Origin: DATFQI01 sp963816955
GTDB lineage: Bacteria; Actinomycetota; Thermoleophilia; Solirubrobacterales; Solirubrobacteraceae
DNA: 64,000 bases
NCBI GenBank assembly: GCA_963816955.1
Contig: CAWFME010000007.1
Coordinates: 248,001 to 312,000, forward strand
Direction: 5' to 3'
Shown: positions 1-8,369 of the stretch, in pieces
Layout of the letters: every line of letters starts with the position of its first letter
How positions within the stretch are numbered: position 1 is the stretch's first letter
Program-made: the position numbers and the translations under genes
Notes under the pieces: model-generated
Databases searched by the model: none
What the model saw: only the letters and a program-made list of their open reading frames with translations
What the model was told of the DNA's origin: nothing

Positions 1-588
1 CCGACCGTCGTCACGGGCTGGTCGGACTACGCCGACTCGACCGTCGCCAGCGACCGCGTGCGGCGGATCGGGATCATCCACGCGGCGGCGAACGTCACCG
101 GCGCCGCGCTGTTCGCCGGGTCGCTGATGGCCAAGCGCGGAGGCTCGCGCGGGAAGGGCAAGCTGCTCGCGCTCGCCGGGATGGGCGCCGTGTCGGCGGG
201 CGGCTGGCTCGGCGGCCACCTCTCCTACGCGGAGGGGGTCGGCGTCGACAACACCGTCTTCGAGGACTACCCGGGCGACTGGACGGCGGTGCTCCCGGCC
301 TCGGAGCTGCGCGAGGGCGAGCCGCGCCAGGTCGAGGTCGACGGCGTGCCGATCATGGTCGTGCGCGACGGCGGGCAGCTCCGCGCGCTCGCCGACCGCT
401 GCGCGCACCGCGGCGGCCCGCTCAGCAACGGCAAGATCTCCGACGGGTGCGTGACATGCCCGTGGCACGGGAGCGTGTTCCGGCTCGAGGACGGCTCGGT
501 GGAGCGCGGCCCGGCCGCGTACCCGCAGCCCGCGCTGGACGCGCGCGAGTCCGGGGGCCAGGTCGAGGTGCGCGCCCGCGCGAGCTAG
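1..588 (+). CDS. Rieske [2Fe-2S] protein with N-terminal membrane (DUF2231-like) part, 5' partial
   Basis: The frame is open from base 1, so the true start lies upstream; 195 residues are visible. The N-terminal part has short hydrophobic stretches and the G-W-x-D-Y plus HAAANVTG pattern of DUF2231-type membrane domains. The C-terminal ~105 residues are a Rieske domain: CAH at residues 134-136 and CPWH at 153-156 give the two Cys-His pairs that ligate a [2Fe-2S] cluster. DUF2231-Rieske fusions are known in actinobacteria as membrane-tethered electron carriers of unknown partner. A GTG at base 58 could be read as a start, but it would cut the membrane domain in two. Function beyond electron transfer is inference. 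Confidence 0.85.
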   Translation, partial: PTVVTGWSDYADSTVASDRVRRIGIIHAAANVTGAALFAGSLMAKRGGSRGKGKLLALAGMGAVSAGGWLGGHLSYAEGVGVDNTVFEDYPGDWTAVLPASELREGEPRQVEVDGVPIMVVRDGGQLRALADRCAHRGGPLSNGKISDGCVTCPWHGSVFRLEDGSVERGPAAYPQPALDARESGGQVEVRARAS

Positions 589-603
589 ATAGCCTCCTGC
601 GCC

Positions 604-1641
604 GTGTCCGAGACACGGCTCGACCTCCTCCGCCCGCCCCCGCATCGCGGGCCGCTGATCGCGGCCGGAGCGGTCGTGCTCGCGGTCGGCGTGGTGCTGG
701 CCGAGCTGCGCCTCGGCGACGCCGTCAGCGTCATCGTGCACGTGCTCATCACGGGCGTGCCGGCCGCGATCGTGCTCGGGATCGGGCTGCAGCCGGCCGG
801 GGAGGGCGGCCGCCCGCCGGCGTACCAGTCGGTCCTGCTGGTCACGGGCCTGCTCCTGCTCGAGGCGTTCCTGCTGCGGCTGGCCGACGCGCTCGGCGCC
901 GACTTCAACGCGGGCGGCGCCGGGTCGCGCGACACGCTCGTGTGGGGGACGCTGCCGCCGGGCGCGACGGTGTGGACCTCGCTCGTGCTCGCCGCGGTGG
1001 CGGGCTGGGCCTCGCTGTCGCGGCGCTCGGCGGTGGCGCTGCTGATCGCGGCGCTGGCGACCGGGTTCGCCCTGCTCGCCGCGGTCGCCTGGATCTTCGA
1101 CGCCGACTCGCAGGGCCCGTACCGGTTCCTGCTGCTGGCCTGCACGCTCGCGCTGACGCTCGGCTCGCTCGTGCTGCGCGGGAGCGAGCCGCGCCACGCC
1201 GAGCAGCTCGTCAACGCGGCCGGCGTCGCCATCCTCGTGATCCCGCTGGTGGCGCTGGCGGCGGGCGCGCTGCAGCTGCTGAGCCTCTTCGGCGGCGGGC
1301 CGGATGACCTGCTGCCGGACTTCTGGGAGCTCGTGGTGCTTGCGGCGGGCTGCGGGCTCGTCGCCTACGGCGCCGTCGACCGCGTGCCGGGGGCGGCCTA
1401 CCTCGGCTTCGCCAACCTCGCGGCGTTCGTCCTCGTCGTCGCGCTGGGCGCCGACGAGACGCTGCGCTGGTGGCCGCTGTGGCTGATCCTGCTCGGCGCC
1501 GGCGCGATGCTCGCCGGGCTGCGCCCGCGGGCGCCCCTGCCGCCGGAGCCCGACCCCTACCGGGCGGGCGAGCAGCCGCTCGCGGCGCGGGCGGACGAGG
1601 AGATCACGCTTCGCGTCCGCGACGACTCGCCGCCGGGCTGA
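604..1641 (+). CDS. Polytopic membrane protein of unknown function
   Basis: 345 residues starting at GTG, 15 bases after the Rieske stop, so probably the same transcript. About nine to ten hydrophobic segments are spread through the chain (for example near residues 17-37, 40-60, 77-97, 120-160, 175-200 and 240-300), followed by a polar proline-rich C-terminal tail. No catalytic motif is recognisable and I do not recognise the family. Its 3' end overlaps the convergent Clp-N gene by 38 bases. Confidence 0.7.
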   Translation: MSETRLDLLRPPPHRGPLIAAGAVVLAVGVVLAELRLGDAVSVIVHVLITGVPAAIVLGIGLQPAGEGGRPPAYQSVLLVTGLLLLEAFLLRLADALGADFNAGGAGSRDTLVWGTLPPGATVWTSLVLAAVAGWASLSRRSAVALLIAALATGFALLAAVAWIFDADSQGPYRFLLLACTLALTLGSLVLRGSEPRHAEQLVNAAGVAILVIPLVALAAGALQLLSLFGGGPDDLLPDFWELVVLAAGCGLVAYGAVDRVPGAAYLGFANLAAFVLVVALGADETLRWWPLWLILLGAGAMLAGLRPRAPLPPEPDPYRAGEQPLAARADEEITLRVRDDSPPG

Positions 1642-2131
1642 GCGCGTCGCGCAGCACGGCGGGCTCGGCGCCGACCGCGCGCAGGAGCGCGGCGACGCCT
1701 CCCTCGCGCAGAAGCCCGAGCAACACGTGCCCGTCGTCGATCGCCTTGTCGCCGGCCGCGATCGCCTCGCGCAGCGCCAGCTCGAGCGCCTTCTTGCCCT
1801 GCGCGTTGAACGGGACGTGGCTCCCACGCGGGCGCCGCCGGCGCTCGAGCGCGCCGGGGCCGAAGTTCTCCTCTGCGCGCCGGCGGATCTCCTCGAGGTC
1901 GATGCCGATGGCGGCCAGCGCCTCGCCGTCGAGCCCGCCGGTCACGACCCGCTCGCGCAGCGCGTCGTAGCCGGCGCCGTGGGCGGCGAGCACCCGCGCA
2001 CCGGGGCCGTTGCCGCCCGCGACGCCGAGCAGCATTTCGGCCGTGCCGATCTCGGGGCTCCCGATCGCGCGCGCCTCGTCCTGCGCACGCTCGACCGCCT
2101 CGCGCGCGCCCCTCGTGAACCGCTCGAACAT
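1604..2131 (-). CDS. Clp N-terminal-domain protein (stand-alone ClpA/ClpC N domain)
   Basis: 175 residues beginning MFERFTRGAREAVERA, the classic first helix of the Clp repeat domain, with a second repeat near residues 95-150 (NAQGKKALELALREA, then DGHVLLGLLREG). There is no AAA+ ATPase domain, so this is the free-standing form common in actinobacteria next to a small HTH gene. Such proteins may bind substrates or modulate Clp unfoldases; that role is inferred. The ATG overlaps the stop of the upstream HTH gene (TGATG), so the two are translationally coupled and share the promoter at 2372-2414. Confidence 0.85.
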   Translation of the reverse strand: MFERFTRGAREAVERAQDEARAIGSPEIGTAEMLLGVAGGNGPGARVLAAHGAGYDALRERVVTGGLDGEALAAIGIDLEEIRRRAEENFGPGALERRRRPRGSHVPFNAQGKKALELALREAIAAGDKAIDDGHVLLGLLREGGVAALLRAVGAEPAVLRDALSPAASRRGREA

Positions 2132-2367
2132 CACCGCTCCCTCCGGGCGAGCAGCCTGCGCCCGCCGCCGTGCTTCTTGTGGACCGCCTGCTTGCTCACG
2201 CCGAGCGCCTCGGCGATCTGCTGCCAGGACCACCCGTGGGCCCGGGCGTTGTCGACCTGCAGCGCCTCGAGCGACTCGAGCAGCGCGCGCAGCGACGCGA
2301 CCGCCGCAAGCCCGACCGCCGGGTCCTTGCTCGCCGTCGCGTCCGCCAGATCCGTGGCCTGCGTCAT
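2131..2367 (-). CDS. Small HTH DNA-binding protein paired with Clp-N protein
   Basis: 78 residues. The C-terminal half contains a helix-turn-helix (SWQQIAEALGVSKQAVHKKH, residues ~47-66) and the N-terminal half is a helical, leucine-rich segment. Proteins of this size and pattern sit upstream of stand-alone Clp-N genes in many actinobacteria. ATG at 2367 is chosen because it lies 8 bases after a TAAGTT -10 box; transcripts may be leaderless or nearly so. Two GTCAA-N6-TTGAC palindromes in the promoter make autoregulation likely. Confidence 0.8.
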   Translation of the reverse strand: MTQATDLADATASKDPAVGLAAVASLRALLESLEALQVDNARAHGWSWQQIAEALGVSKQAVHKKHGGGRRLLARRER

Positions 2368-2371
2368 GGGC

Positions 2372-2414
2372 GTCAACTTACATTGACGCGGTGCGGTTGT
2401 CAACCGAGGTTGAC
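2372..2414 (-). promoter_or_regulatory. Promoter with two palindromic operators for HTH/Clp-N operon
   Basis: Reading the minus strand, TTGACA (2403-2398), a 17-base spacer and TAAGTT (2380-2375) form a good sigma-70-type promoter. Two 16-base palindromes of the form GTCAA-N6-TTGAC lie 27 bases apart: 2372-2387 (GTCAACTTACATTGAC) covers the -10 box, and 2399-2414 (GTCAACCGAGGTTGAC, perfect 7-base arms) covers the -35. The arrangement suggests repression by a dimeric HTH protein, plausibly the 78-residue product itself. Confidence 0.75.
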
Positions 2415-2451
2415 GGCGCTCGACGCATGGCGCCAGCCAGACGGGTACAAC

Positions 2452-3234
2452 ATGACGGTGGCCACCCGCGAGACCACCGGCGCGCGCCACGCTCTGCTGA
2501 CGCGCCTGATCGACCACGCGGCCCTGTTCCCGCCGGCGAGCCTGCCGATGGATGCGGCGCTCGAGGTCGACCGTGCGGCGCGCGGCACGCCGCAGGCGTG
2601 GATGCTCCACCGCTTCCTCGTGCCGGCCTCGCGGCTGGCGGAGCTGCCCGAGGGGTTCGACCCGCCGCTCGGCGTGATCGTCGATCGCGACGAGCTGCCG
2701 CCGCTGTCCGACCAGGTCGAGGTCGTCGAGGCGCGGCTCGAGCGCGCGGCGACCACCGAGGGCGTGCGGGCGAGGGTGTTCCTCGAGGTCTGGCCGGGCG
2801 ACGACGCGAAGCTCGACGCGGTGGCGGAGCGCGGCGCGGACGCCAAGGTGCGCTGCGGCGGCGCGACGCCGGACATGTTCCCGTCGCCCGCGGAGCTCGC
2901 CCACTTCGTCTGCGGCTGCCGCGACCGCGGGCTCGCGTTCAAGGCGACCGCCGGCCTGCACCACCCGATCCGCGACGGGATCGCCCACGGCTTCCTGAAC
3001 CTGCTCGGAGCGGCCGTGCTGGCGCACGCCGGCGCCGGGCCGCGTGAGCTGGTCGAGGTGCTGCTCGACGAGGACGCGACCGCGTTCGGCGTCACCGACG
3101 ACGCGTTCACCGTCCGCGGCAGCGCGTTCGACGCCGAGGCCGTCGCCGCGATGCGGGAGGAGCTGTTCGTCGGCTACGGGAGCTGCTCGTTCTCCGAGCC
3201 GGTCGAGGACCTGAGGGGGCTGCGGATCCTCTGA
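2452..3234 (+). CDS. Conserved hypothetical protein, possible alpha/beta barrel
   Basis: 260 residues from the ATG at 2452. The pattern LIDHAALFPPASLP near the N-terminus, KVRCGG in the middle and FKATAGLHHP towards the C-terminus is distinctive and alternates strand-like and helix-like segments, as in TIM-barrel aldolase-like folds, but I cannot assign a reaction. It is transcribed away from the HTH/Clp-N operon, so both operators and the divergent promoter region lie just upstream. Its stop overlaps the next start (TGATG), so it is coupled to the PhoX-like gene. Confidence 0.65.
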   Translation: MTVATRETTGARHALLTRLIDHAALFPPASLPMDAALEVDRAARGTPQAWMLHRFLVPASRLAELPEGFDPPLGVIVDRDELPPLSDQVEVVEARLERAATTEGVRARVFLEVWPGDDAKLDAVAERGADAKVRCGGATPDMFPSPAELAHFVCGCRDRGLAFKATAGLHHPIRDGIAHGFLNLLGAAVLAHAGAGPRELVEVLLDEDATAFGVTDDAFTVRGSAFDAEAVAAMREELFVGYGSCSFSEPVEDLRGLRIL

Positions 3235-4778
3235 TGCGGCGGCGGGAGTTCCTGGTGGGGGCGGCGGGAGTGGCCCTGGGGCCGGCGTTCTGGGAGCGCG
3301 CGCTGCACGCACGGGTGCGTGCGGTGGCGTCGTCCTACGGCGCGCTGCGGGCGCCCGACGCCAACGGCCTGCGGCTGCCGCGGGGCTTCTCGTCGCGGCT
3401 GATCGCCCGCTCCAACCAGCCCGTGCCGGGCACGGCCTACCCGTGGCACATCTTCCCCGACGGCCAGGCGACGTTCCCGACGGGCGACGGCGGCTGGGTG
3501 CTGGTGTCCAACTCGGAGTCCGTGGCCCCCAGCGGCGCCGGCTCCTCGGCGATCCGCTTCCGCAAGAACGGCAAGGTCGCGAGCGCCTACCGGATCCTCG
3601 CGGGCACGAACGCCAACTGCGCGGGCGGCGGCACCCCCTGGGGCCGCTGGCTCTCCTGCGAGGAGCACGACTTCGGCCACGTCTGGGAGTGCAACCCGCA
3701 GAGCACCGGCCAGGGCGTCATCCGTCCCGCCCTCGGCACCTTCAACCACGAGGCCGTGGCGGTCGACACCACGACGGGCGCGCTGTACATGACCGAGGAC
3801 CGCCCCGACGGCGGCTTCTACCGCTTCACGCCGGACGCGCCGGGCGACCTGCGCTCGGGCCGGCTGGAGATCGCCGTCGACGCCGCCGGCGGCGGGCTGG
3901 CCTTCCAGCCCGTCCCCGACCCGGGCGCCGTGTTCACCCCGACGCGCCAGCAGGTGCCGGGGACCCGCCGCTTCGACGGCGGCGAGGGCATCTGGTACGA
4001 CGGCGGCACGGTCTACTTCTCCACCAAGGGCGACAACCACGTCTGGGCCTACGACACGGCCACGGGCGCGCTCGGGACGATCTACGAAGGCGGCGGGCCG
4101 CTGCGCGGCGTCGACAACCTGACCGTCAACCCGGCCGGCGAGGTGTTCGTCTGCGAGGACGGCGACGACATGCAGATCTGCGTGATCGAGCCCGGCGGGA
4201 CGGTCGCGCCGTTCCTGCAGCTGACCGGCGAGGCGGCGGCCGGGCTCCCCGATCGCGGCAACGAGCTCGCCGGCGTGATCTTCGACCCGTCGCACACGCG
4301 GATGTACTTCTCCGCCCAGCGCGCCTACGGATTCGGCGCCGTCTACGAGGTGCGCGGGCCGTTCAACGGGGCGAGCGCGGCACCGGCGGCCGTCCCGTCG
4401 GGGCCGGCGCCGGCCGGCGCGGAGCGCGAGCGGCTGCGGATCCACGTGCCCGCGCGGGTCGAGCTCGCCTCGCTGCGCGCGAAGGGGCTGCCCGTCGAGG
4501 TCGAGCTCGCCGAGGGCGAGACGCTGCTGGCCGCGCTGCGCTCGGACGAGCTCGGGCGAGTGCCGGGCAAGCGCGGCTCGACGCCGCGGCCGCACACCGT
4601 CACGCTCGCGCGCGCCCGCCGCAAGGGCCGGGCCATGACCGTGCACCTGCGGATCGACCCGGCGGGCGCGCAGCGGCTGCGCGGGAGGCGCTCGACGCCG
4701 GCCCGCGTCACCGTGGTCGCCCAGGGCCCCGGCGGCCGCGCGCGGGTCGCGACCCGCGCCGTACGGATCAGCCGCTAG
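3234..4778 (+). CDS. PhoX-like (DUF839) secreted phosphatase-family protein
   Basis: 514 residues. The N-terminus (MRRREFLVGAAGVALG) has a twin-arginine motif followed by a hydrophobic stretch, a typical Tat signal. The body matches the DUF839/PhoX beta-propeller family: LPRGFSSRLIARSNQPV, SNSESV, CAGGGTPWGRWLSCEEHDFG, FNHEAVAVD and YMTEDRPDGGFYRFTP are family-style segments. PhoX proteins are calcium/iron-dependent alkaline phosphatases, although many DUF839 members are uncharacterised. A ~115-residue C-terminal extension beyond the propeller is unassigned. It starts inside the stop of the preceding gene and ends 4 bases into the convergent M28-like gene. Confidence 0.82.
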   Translation: MRRREFLVGAAGVALGPAFWERALHARVRAVASSYGALRAPDANGLRLPRGFSSRLIARSNQPVPGTAYPWHIFPDGQATFPTGDGGWVLVSNSESVAPSGAGSSAIRFRKNGKVASAYRILAGTNANCAGGGTPWGRWLSCEEHDFGHVWECNPQSTGQGVIRPALGTFNHEAVAVDTTTGALYMTEDRPDGGFYRFTPDAPGDLRSGRLEIAVDAAGGGLAFQPVPDPGAVFTPTRQQVPGTRRFDGGEGIWYDGGTVYFSTKGDNHVWAYDTATGALGTIYEGGGPLRGVDNLTVNPAGEVFVCEDGDDMQICVIEPGGTVAPFLQLTGEAAAGLPDRGNELAGVIFDPSHTRMYFSAQRAYGFGAVYEVRGPFNGASAAPAAVPSGPAPAGAERERLRIHVPARVELASLRAKGLPVEVELAEGETLLAALRSDELGRVPGKRGSTPRPHTVTLARARRKGRAMTVHLRIDPAGAQRLRGRRSTPARVTVVAQGPGGRARVATRAVRISR

Positions 4779-5905
4779 ACGGCGGCCCGCGCGGCCGGCA
4801 GCTCGGCGGCCAACGCGTCCGCGATCCCGAGCGCGAGGTCGATCGCCCGGTCCGCCGCCGCATCGTCGGCGGCCGCGGCCGTGTCGTCGGGCTGGTGCGA
4901 GCGCGCGGCGACGCCGCGGGCGTCGAGGCAGGCGATGCGGATCGCGGGCAGGCGGCCCACGCCCCGCGCCGGGCGGGGGCGGCGCCGGGGCGCGTCGATG
5001 TCGAGCGCACCGGCGGCCAGCTCGGCTGCGCGCCGCAGCTGGGGGTGCCGGGCGCGCCAGGCCGGCTCGCCGCCCGTGCACGGGCCGAGCTCGAGCACGA
5101 CGGTCCGGCTGCGGTCGGGGCGCTCGCGGCGCAGCTGCGCACGCAGCGCGTGCGGACCGGAGGCGCCCGCGCCGTAGAGCACGAGCCCGACCGGGAGCGC
5201 CTCGGGGTCGGCGGCCAGCTCCTCGTGCACGGCGAGCGCGACGGCCGCCGCCGACGCGGGACCCGCGCCGGGGGAGTGCTCCGACAGCCCGATGTCCAGG
5301 ACCGCGGCGAGCGCGGCGATCAGCACGACGGTCGGGACGAGCTGGATCGCGCCGAGCCAGGTCGCGTCGACGCCGGCGGAGCGCGCTGCCGCGGCGCCCG
5401 CGATCACCAGCGCGCAGCCGGCCAGCCACGGCCGCACGTCGCCGAGGCGGGCGGCCGCCGCGCGCCAGCGGTCGTTGAGCACCAGGCCGCGGCGCGGCGC
5501 GTCATAGGGTGCGCACACGAGCAGCGTCACCCCCTCGTCGGGCGGCGCCGGCAGCGCGACCACGTTCTGCGTCGCCCGGCGGCCCGTGAGCAGCCGCAGC
5601 GGGCTCGTGAGCCCGGCGCCCTCCAGCGCGAGCGACACCGCCGCCAGCGTCGCCGCGATCACCCCGGCGAGCGGCCAGGCCACCGACGCGAGGCTGCCGC
5701 CGACGGCGAGGGCCGCCGCCAGCGCGACGGGCCACGCCCAGCCCGGCCGCACCCAGAACGTGTCCACCCAGGCGTGATGGCCGCGCTCGGCCAGGTCGCG
5801 CTCGAGCGCGACCGCGGCGCGCCGCTCGGCGTCCGTCCCCGCGCCGCGGCCGGGGATCGCCGCCAGGCGTTCGATCGTCTCGCGTGTGGGCACCCCGTGC
5901 AGCAT
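4775..5905 (-). CDS. Membrane protein with degenerate M28-type peptidase fold
   Basis: 376 residues from ATG 5905. The N-terminal segment (TIERLAAIPGRGAGTDAERRAA) resembles the start of M28 aminopeptidases, with GTDAER in place of the usual G-T. Several hydrophobic segments follow (about residues 52-95 and 155-205). Later LLVCAPYDAPRRG corresponds to the place where an active M28 has a histidine-rich metal site, but no full set of metal ligands is visible, so the protein is probably inactive or divergent. It is divergent from the amidase, with 22 bases between starts. Confidence 0.6.
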   Translation of the reverse strand: MLHGVPTRETIERLAAIPGRGAGTDAERRAAVALERDLAERGHHAWVDTFWVRPGWAWPVALAAALAVGGSLASVAWPLAGVIAATLAAVSLALEGAGLTSPLRLLTGRRATQNVVALPAPPDEGVTLLVCAPYDAPRRGLVLNDRWRAAAARLGDVRPWLAGCALVIAGAAAARSAGVDATWLGAIQLVPTVVLIAALAAVLDIGLSEHSPGAGPASAAAVALAVHEELAADPEALPVGLVLYGAGASGPHALRAQLRRERPDRSRTVVLELGPCTGGEPAWRARHPQLRRAAELAAGALDIDAPRRRPRPARGVGRLPAIRIACLDARGVAARSHQPDDTAAAADDAAADRAIDLALGIADALAAELPAARAAV

Positions 5906-5927
5906 GGCAATAGCCTCCACGACCCTC

Positions 5928-7307
5928 ATGACCGATGTCGCATTCGCCGGCCTCGCCGAGCACGCCGCCATGCTCGACCGCGGGGAGACCACCTCACAGG
6001 AGCTCACCGAGCTGTTCCTGTCGCGCATCGAGCGCCACGACCCGGCGCTCAACGCGTTCCGGGTCGTCTTCGACGAGATGGCCCGCGCCGAGGCCGCCCA
6101 GGCCGACGCCCGCCGCCGCAGCGGCGACAAGCGCCCGCTGCTCGGCATCCCGCTGGCGGTCAAGGACGACACCGACATCGCCGGGCACGTCACCGCCATG
6201 GGCACCTGCGCCGTCGACGAGCCGGCGAGCGCGGACTCCGAGGTCGTGCGGCGGCTGCGCAGCGCGGGCGCCGTGATCCTCGGCAAGACGCATGTGCCCG
6301 AGATGATGATCGTGCCGTTCACGGAGTCGCCGACGTTCGGCATCACCCGCAACCCGTGGGACCTGCAGCGCACGCCCGGCGGCTCGAGCGGCGGCTCGGC
6401 GGCCGCCGTCGCGGCGGGCCTGTGCTCAGCGGCGCTCGGCTCCGACGGGGGCGGGTCGATCCGCATCCCGGCGGCCTGCTGCGGCCTGTTCGGGCTCAAG
6501 CCGCAGCGCGGCCGCGTGCCGACCGCGCCGATGGACGAGCCGTGGCACGGGCTCTCGACCTGGGGCGCGATCACGCGCCGGGTCGCCGACAGCGCCCGCT
6601 TCTACGACGCGATCGCGGACCCGGGAACGCCGCCGCTCGCGGAGGTCGCGGCCCGCGAGCCCGGCAAGCTGCGGATCGCCGTCACCCGCAACGTCCCGCC
6701 GGTGATCGCGACGCGCCCCGACGCCGAGCAGCTCGGCGGGCTGCTGGGCACCGCCGACCTGCTGCGCTCGCTCGGGCACGAGGTCGTCGAGCGCGACTAC
6801 CCGTGGGGCATGGTGTTCGGCAACTTCATCGTCCGCTACCTGCGCGGCATCGCCGACGAGTCCGCCAAGCTGCCCCACCCGGAGCGGTTCTCGCGCCGCA
6901 CGCGCGGCTACATGCGGCTGGGCTCGCTGATCCCGGACGCCGTGCTCGCCCGTGCACGGGCCGAGGAGGCGAAGGACCGCGAGCGCGGCAACGCGATCTT
7001 CCGCGACGGGTTCGACCTCGTGGTGATGCCGATGTTCGCCCGCCGGCCGCCGAAGGTCATGTACCACGACGGCCGCTCGGCGTTCTGGACCCTGAACTCC
7101 AACGGGCGCTTCGTGCCCTACCCGCCGGTCTTCAACCACACGGGCCAGCCAGCCGCCGCGGTGCCGGCCGGCTTCACGGCCGACGGCTTCCCGCTGTCGG
7201 TGCAGCTCGTCGCGCCGCCCGACGGGGAGGGGCTGCTGCTGTCGCTCGCCGCGCAGCTCGAGCGCGAGCGCGACTGGCCCTCCCACCGGCCGCCCGCGAC
7301 ACCATGA
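5928..7307 (+). CDS. Amidase (amidase-signature family)
   Basis: 459 residues. The Ser-cisSer-Lys triad of the amidase-signature family is visible: Lys79 in GIPLAVKDDTD, the cis-serine in PGGSSGGSAAA (about 153-154), and the nucleophile Ser177 in GSDGGGSIRIPAA. Length is normal for the family. The enzyme hydrolyses an amide or carbamoyl bond; the natural substrate cannot be told from sequence. ATG 5928 is chosen over an upstream in-frame start at 5886 because the conserved helix begins right after it. The stop overlaps the start of the following phosphatase gene by 4 bases. Confidence 0.88.
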   Translation: MTDVAFAGLAEHAAMLDRGETTSQELTELFLSRIERHDPALNAFRVVFDEMARAEAAQADARRRSGDKRPLLGIPLAVKDDTDIAGHVTAMGTCAVDEPASADSEVVRRLRSAGAVILGKTHVPEMMIVPFTESPTFGITRNPWDLQRTPGGSSGGSAAAVAAGLCSAALGSDGGGSIRIPAACCGLFGLKPQRGRVPTAPMDEPWHGLSTWGAITRRVADSARFYDAIADPGTPPLAEVAAREPGKLRIAVTRNVPPVIATRPDAEQLGGLLGTADLLRSLGHEVVERDYPWGMVFGNFIVRYLRGIADESAKLPHPERFSRRTRGYMRLGSLIPDAVLARARAEEAKDRERGNAIFRDGFDLVVMPMFARRPPKVMYHDGRSAFWTLNSNGRFVPYPPVFNHTGQPAAAVPAGFTADGFPLSVQLVAPPDGEGLLLSLAAQLERERDWPSHRPPATP

Positions 7308-8074
7308 GCGCCGCCGAGCTGCGCGAGCTCGCCGAGCGGGTCGCTCGCGAGGCGGGTGCGCAGCTGCTGGAGGCCTTCGGCGGCCCGGCGGTCGCGGTCG
7401 AGGCGAAGAGCACGCCGACCGACCTGGTCTCCGCGGCGGACACGGCGGCGGAGCAGCTCATCCACGAGCGGATCGCCGCGGAGCGGCCCGACGACGGCTT
7501 CCTGGGCGAGGAGGGAGCGGACGAGGCGGGCAGCACCGGGCTGCGCTGGGTCGTCGACCCGCTCGACGGGACGGCGAACTTCCTCTTCGGGATCCCGCAG
7601 TGGGCGGTGTCGATCGCGGTCGAGGACGCCGACGGCGCGGTCGCCGGCGTGGTCTTCGACCCGCCGCGCGGCGAGCTGTGGGCGGCCGAGCGCGACGGCG
7701 ACGCCACGCTCGACGGCGTGCCCGTGCGGGGCTCGCAGCGCGCTGAGCTGGCCACCGCGCTGGTCGCGACGGGGTTCGGCTACGACGCCGAGGTGCGCCG
7801 CGCGCAGGCGGCCACGGTGGCCGCGCTGCTGCCGGACGTGCGCGACGTCCGCCGCTTCGGGGCCGCCGCGCTGGACCTCGCCTGGTGCGCCGCCGGGCGC
7901 TTCGACGGCTACTACGAGCGCGGCGTGAAGCACTGGGACATCGCCGCAGGCAGCCTGCTGTGCGAGCGCGCGGGCCTCGTGGTCGAGACGCTGCCCGAGG
8001 CGCCGCCGCAGGCGAGCGGGATGCTCGTGGCTCCACCCGGCCTTGTTGACGCGCTGCGCGCTCGCGTCGCCTGA
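7304..8074 (+). CDS. Inositol monophosphatase family phosphatase
   Basis: 256 residues. Metal-binding motifs of the family are clear: GEE at 68-70, WVVDPLDGTANF at 82-93 (Asp85 and Asp88), and KHWDIAAGSLL near the C-terminus. These magnesium-dependent enzymes dephosphorylate inositol-1-phosphate, histidinol phosphate or related sugars, and substrate is not predictable here. Translation is coupled to the amidase through an ATGA overlap. Confidence 0.88.
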   Translation: MSAAELRELAERVAREAGAQLLEAFGGPAVAVEAKSTPTDLVSAADTAAEQLIHERIAAERPDDGFLGEEGADEAGSTGLRWVVDPLDGTANFLFGIPQWAVSIAVEDADGAVAGVVFDPPRGELWAAERDGDATLDGVPVRGSQRAELATALVATGFGYDAEVRRAQAATVAALLPDVRDVRRFGAAALDLAWCAAGRFDGYYERGVKHWDIAAGSLLCERAGLVVETLPEAPPQASGMLVAPPGLVDALRARVA

Positions 8075-8103
8075 TTCCCGTCCCGGGCGGGTACGCGGAC
8101 CAC

Positions 8104-8346
8104 ATGCTCATCGCCGGCGTCGCAGCCTTCTGCGTTCTCATCCTCATCCTCGCCTTCCTCGTACCGCGGCTCTCGCGCCATCCGGAGCGGGGCGGCCAGA
8201 AGATCCTCGGCACGGGCGGCCGCACCGCGGGCAAGGCCCCCGGCAAGCTCGGGCGCTTCGCCCGCAAGCCGTTCGACAGCTCGCAGAAGGCCGTCTCGAA
8301 GAGCGGGCAGACCGGCCGCAAGGGCCGGTCGAAACTTCCTCTGTAG
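8104..8346 (+). CDS. Small membrane-anchored basic protein
   Basis: 80 residues: one N-terminal transmembrane helix (residues ~2-20) and a strongly basic cytoplasmic tail rich in Gly, Lys and Arg. It lies 29 bases after the phosphatase gene. I do not recognise a family with known function. A hairpin at 8353-8367 follows immediately. Confidence 0.55.
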   Translation: MLIAGVAAFCVLILILAFLVPRLSRHPERGGQKILGTGGRTAGKAPGKLGRFARKPFDSSQKAVSKSGQTGRKGRSKLPL

Positions 8347-8352
8347 AAGGTT

Positions 8353-8367
8353 TCGCCTGCCAGGCGA
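8353..8367. terminator. Short hairpin between convergent genes
   Basis: TCGCCT-GCC-AGGCGA forms a 6-bp stem with a 3-base loop between the stop codons of the convergent genes at 8346 and 8370. It could work as a bidirectional terminator, but there is no strong T-run. Confidence 0.4.
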
Positions 8368-8369
8368 GG

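Noticed and set aside
3443..8074. 1543-codon open frame on the plus strand
   Set aside because: Arg/Pro/Gly/Ala-rich shadow frame of the PhoX-like and following genes; only its 3' end (inositol monophosphatase) is real.
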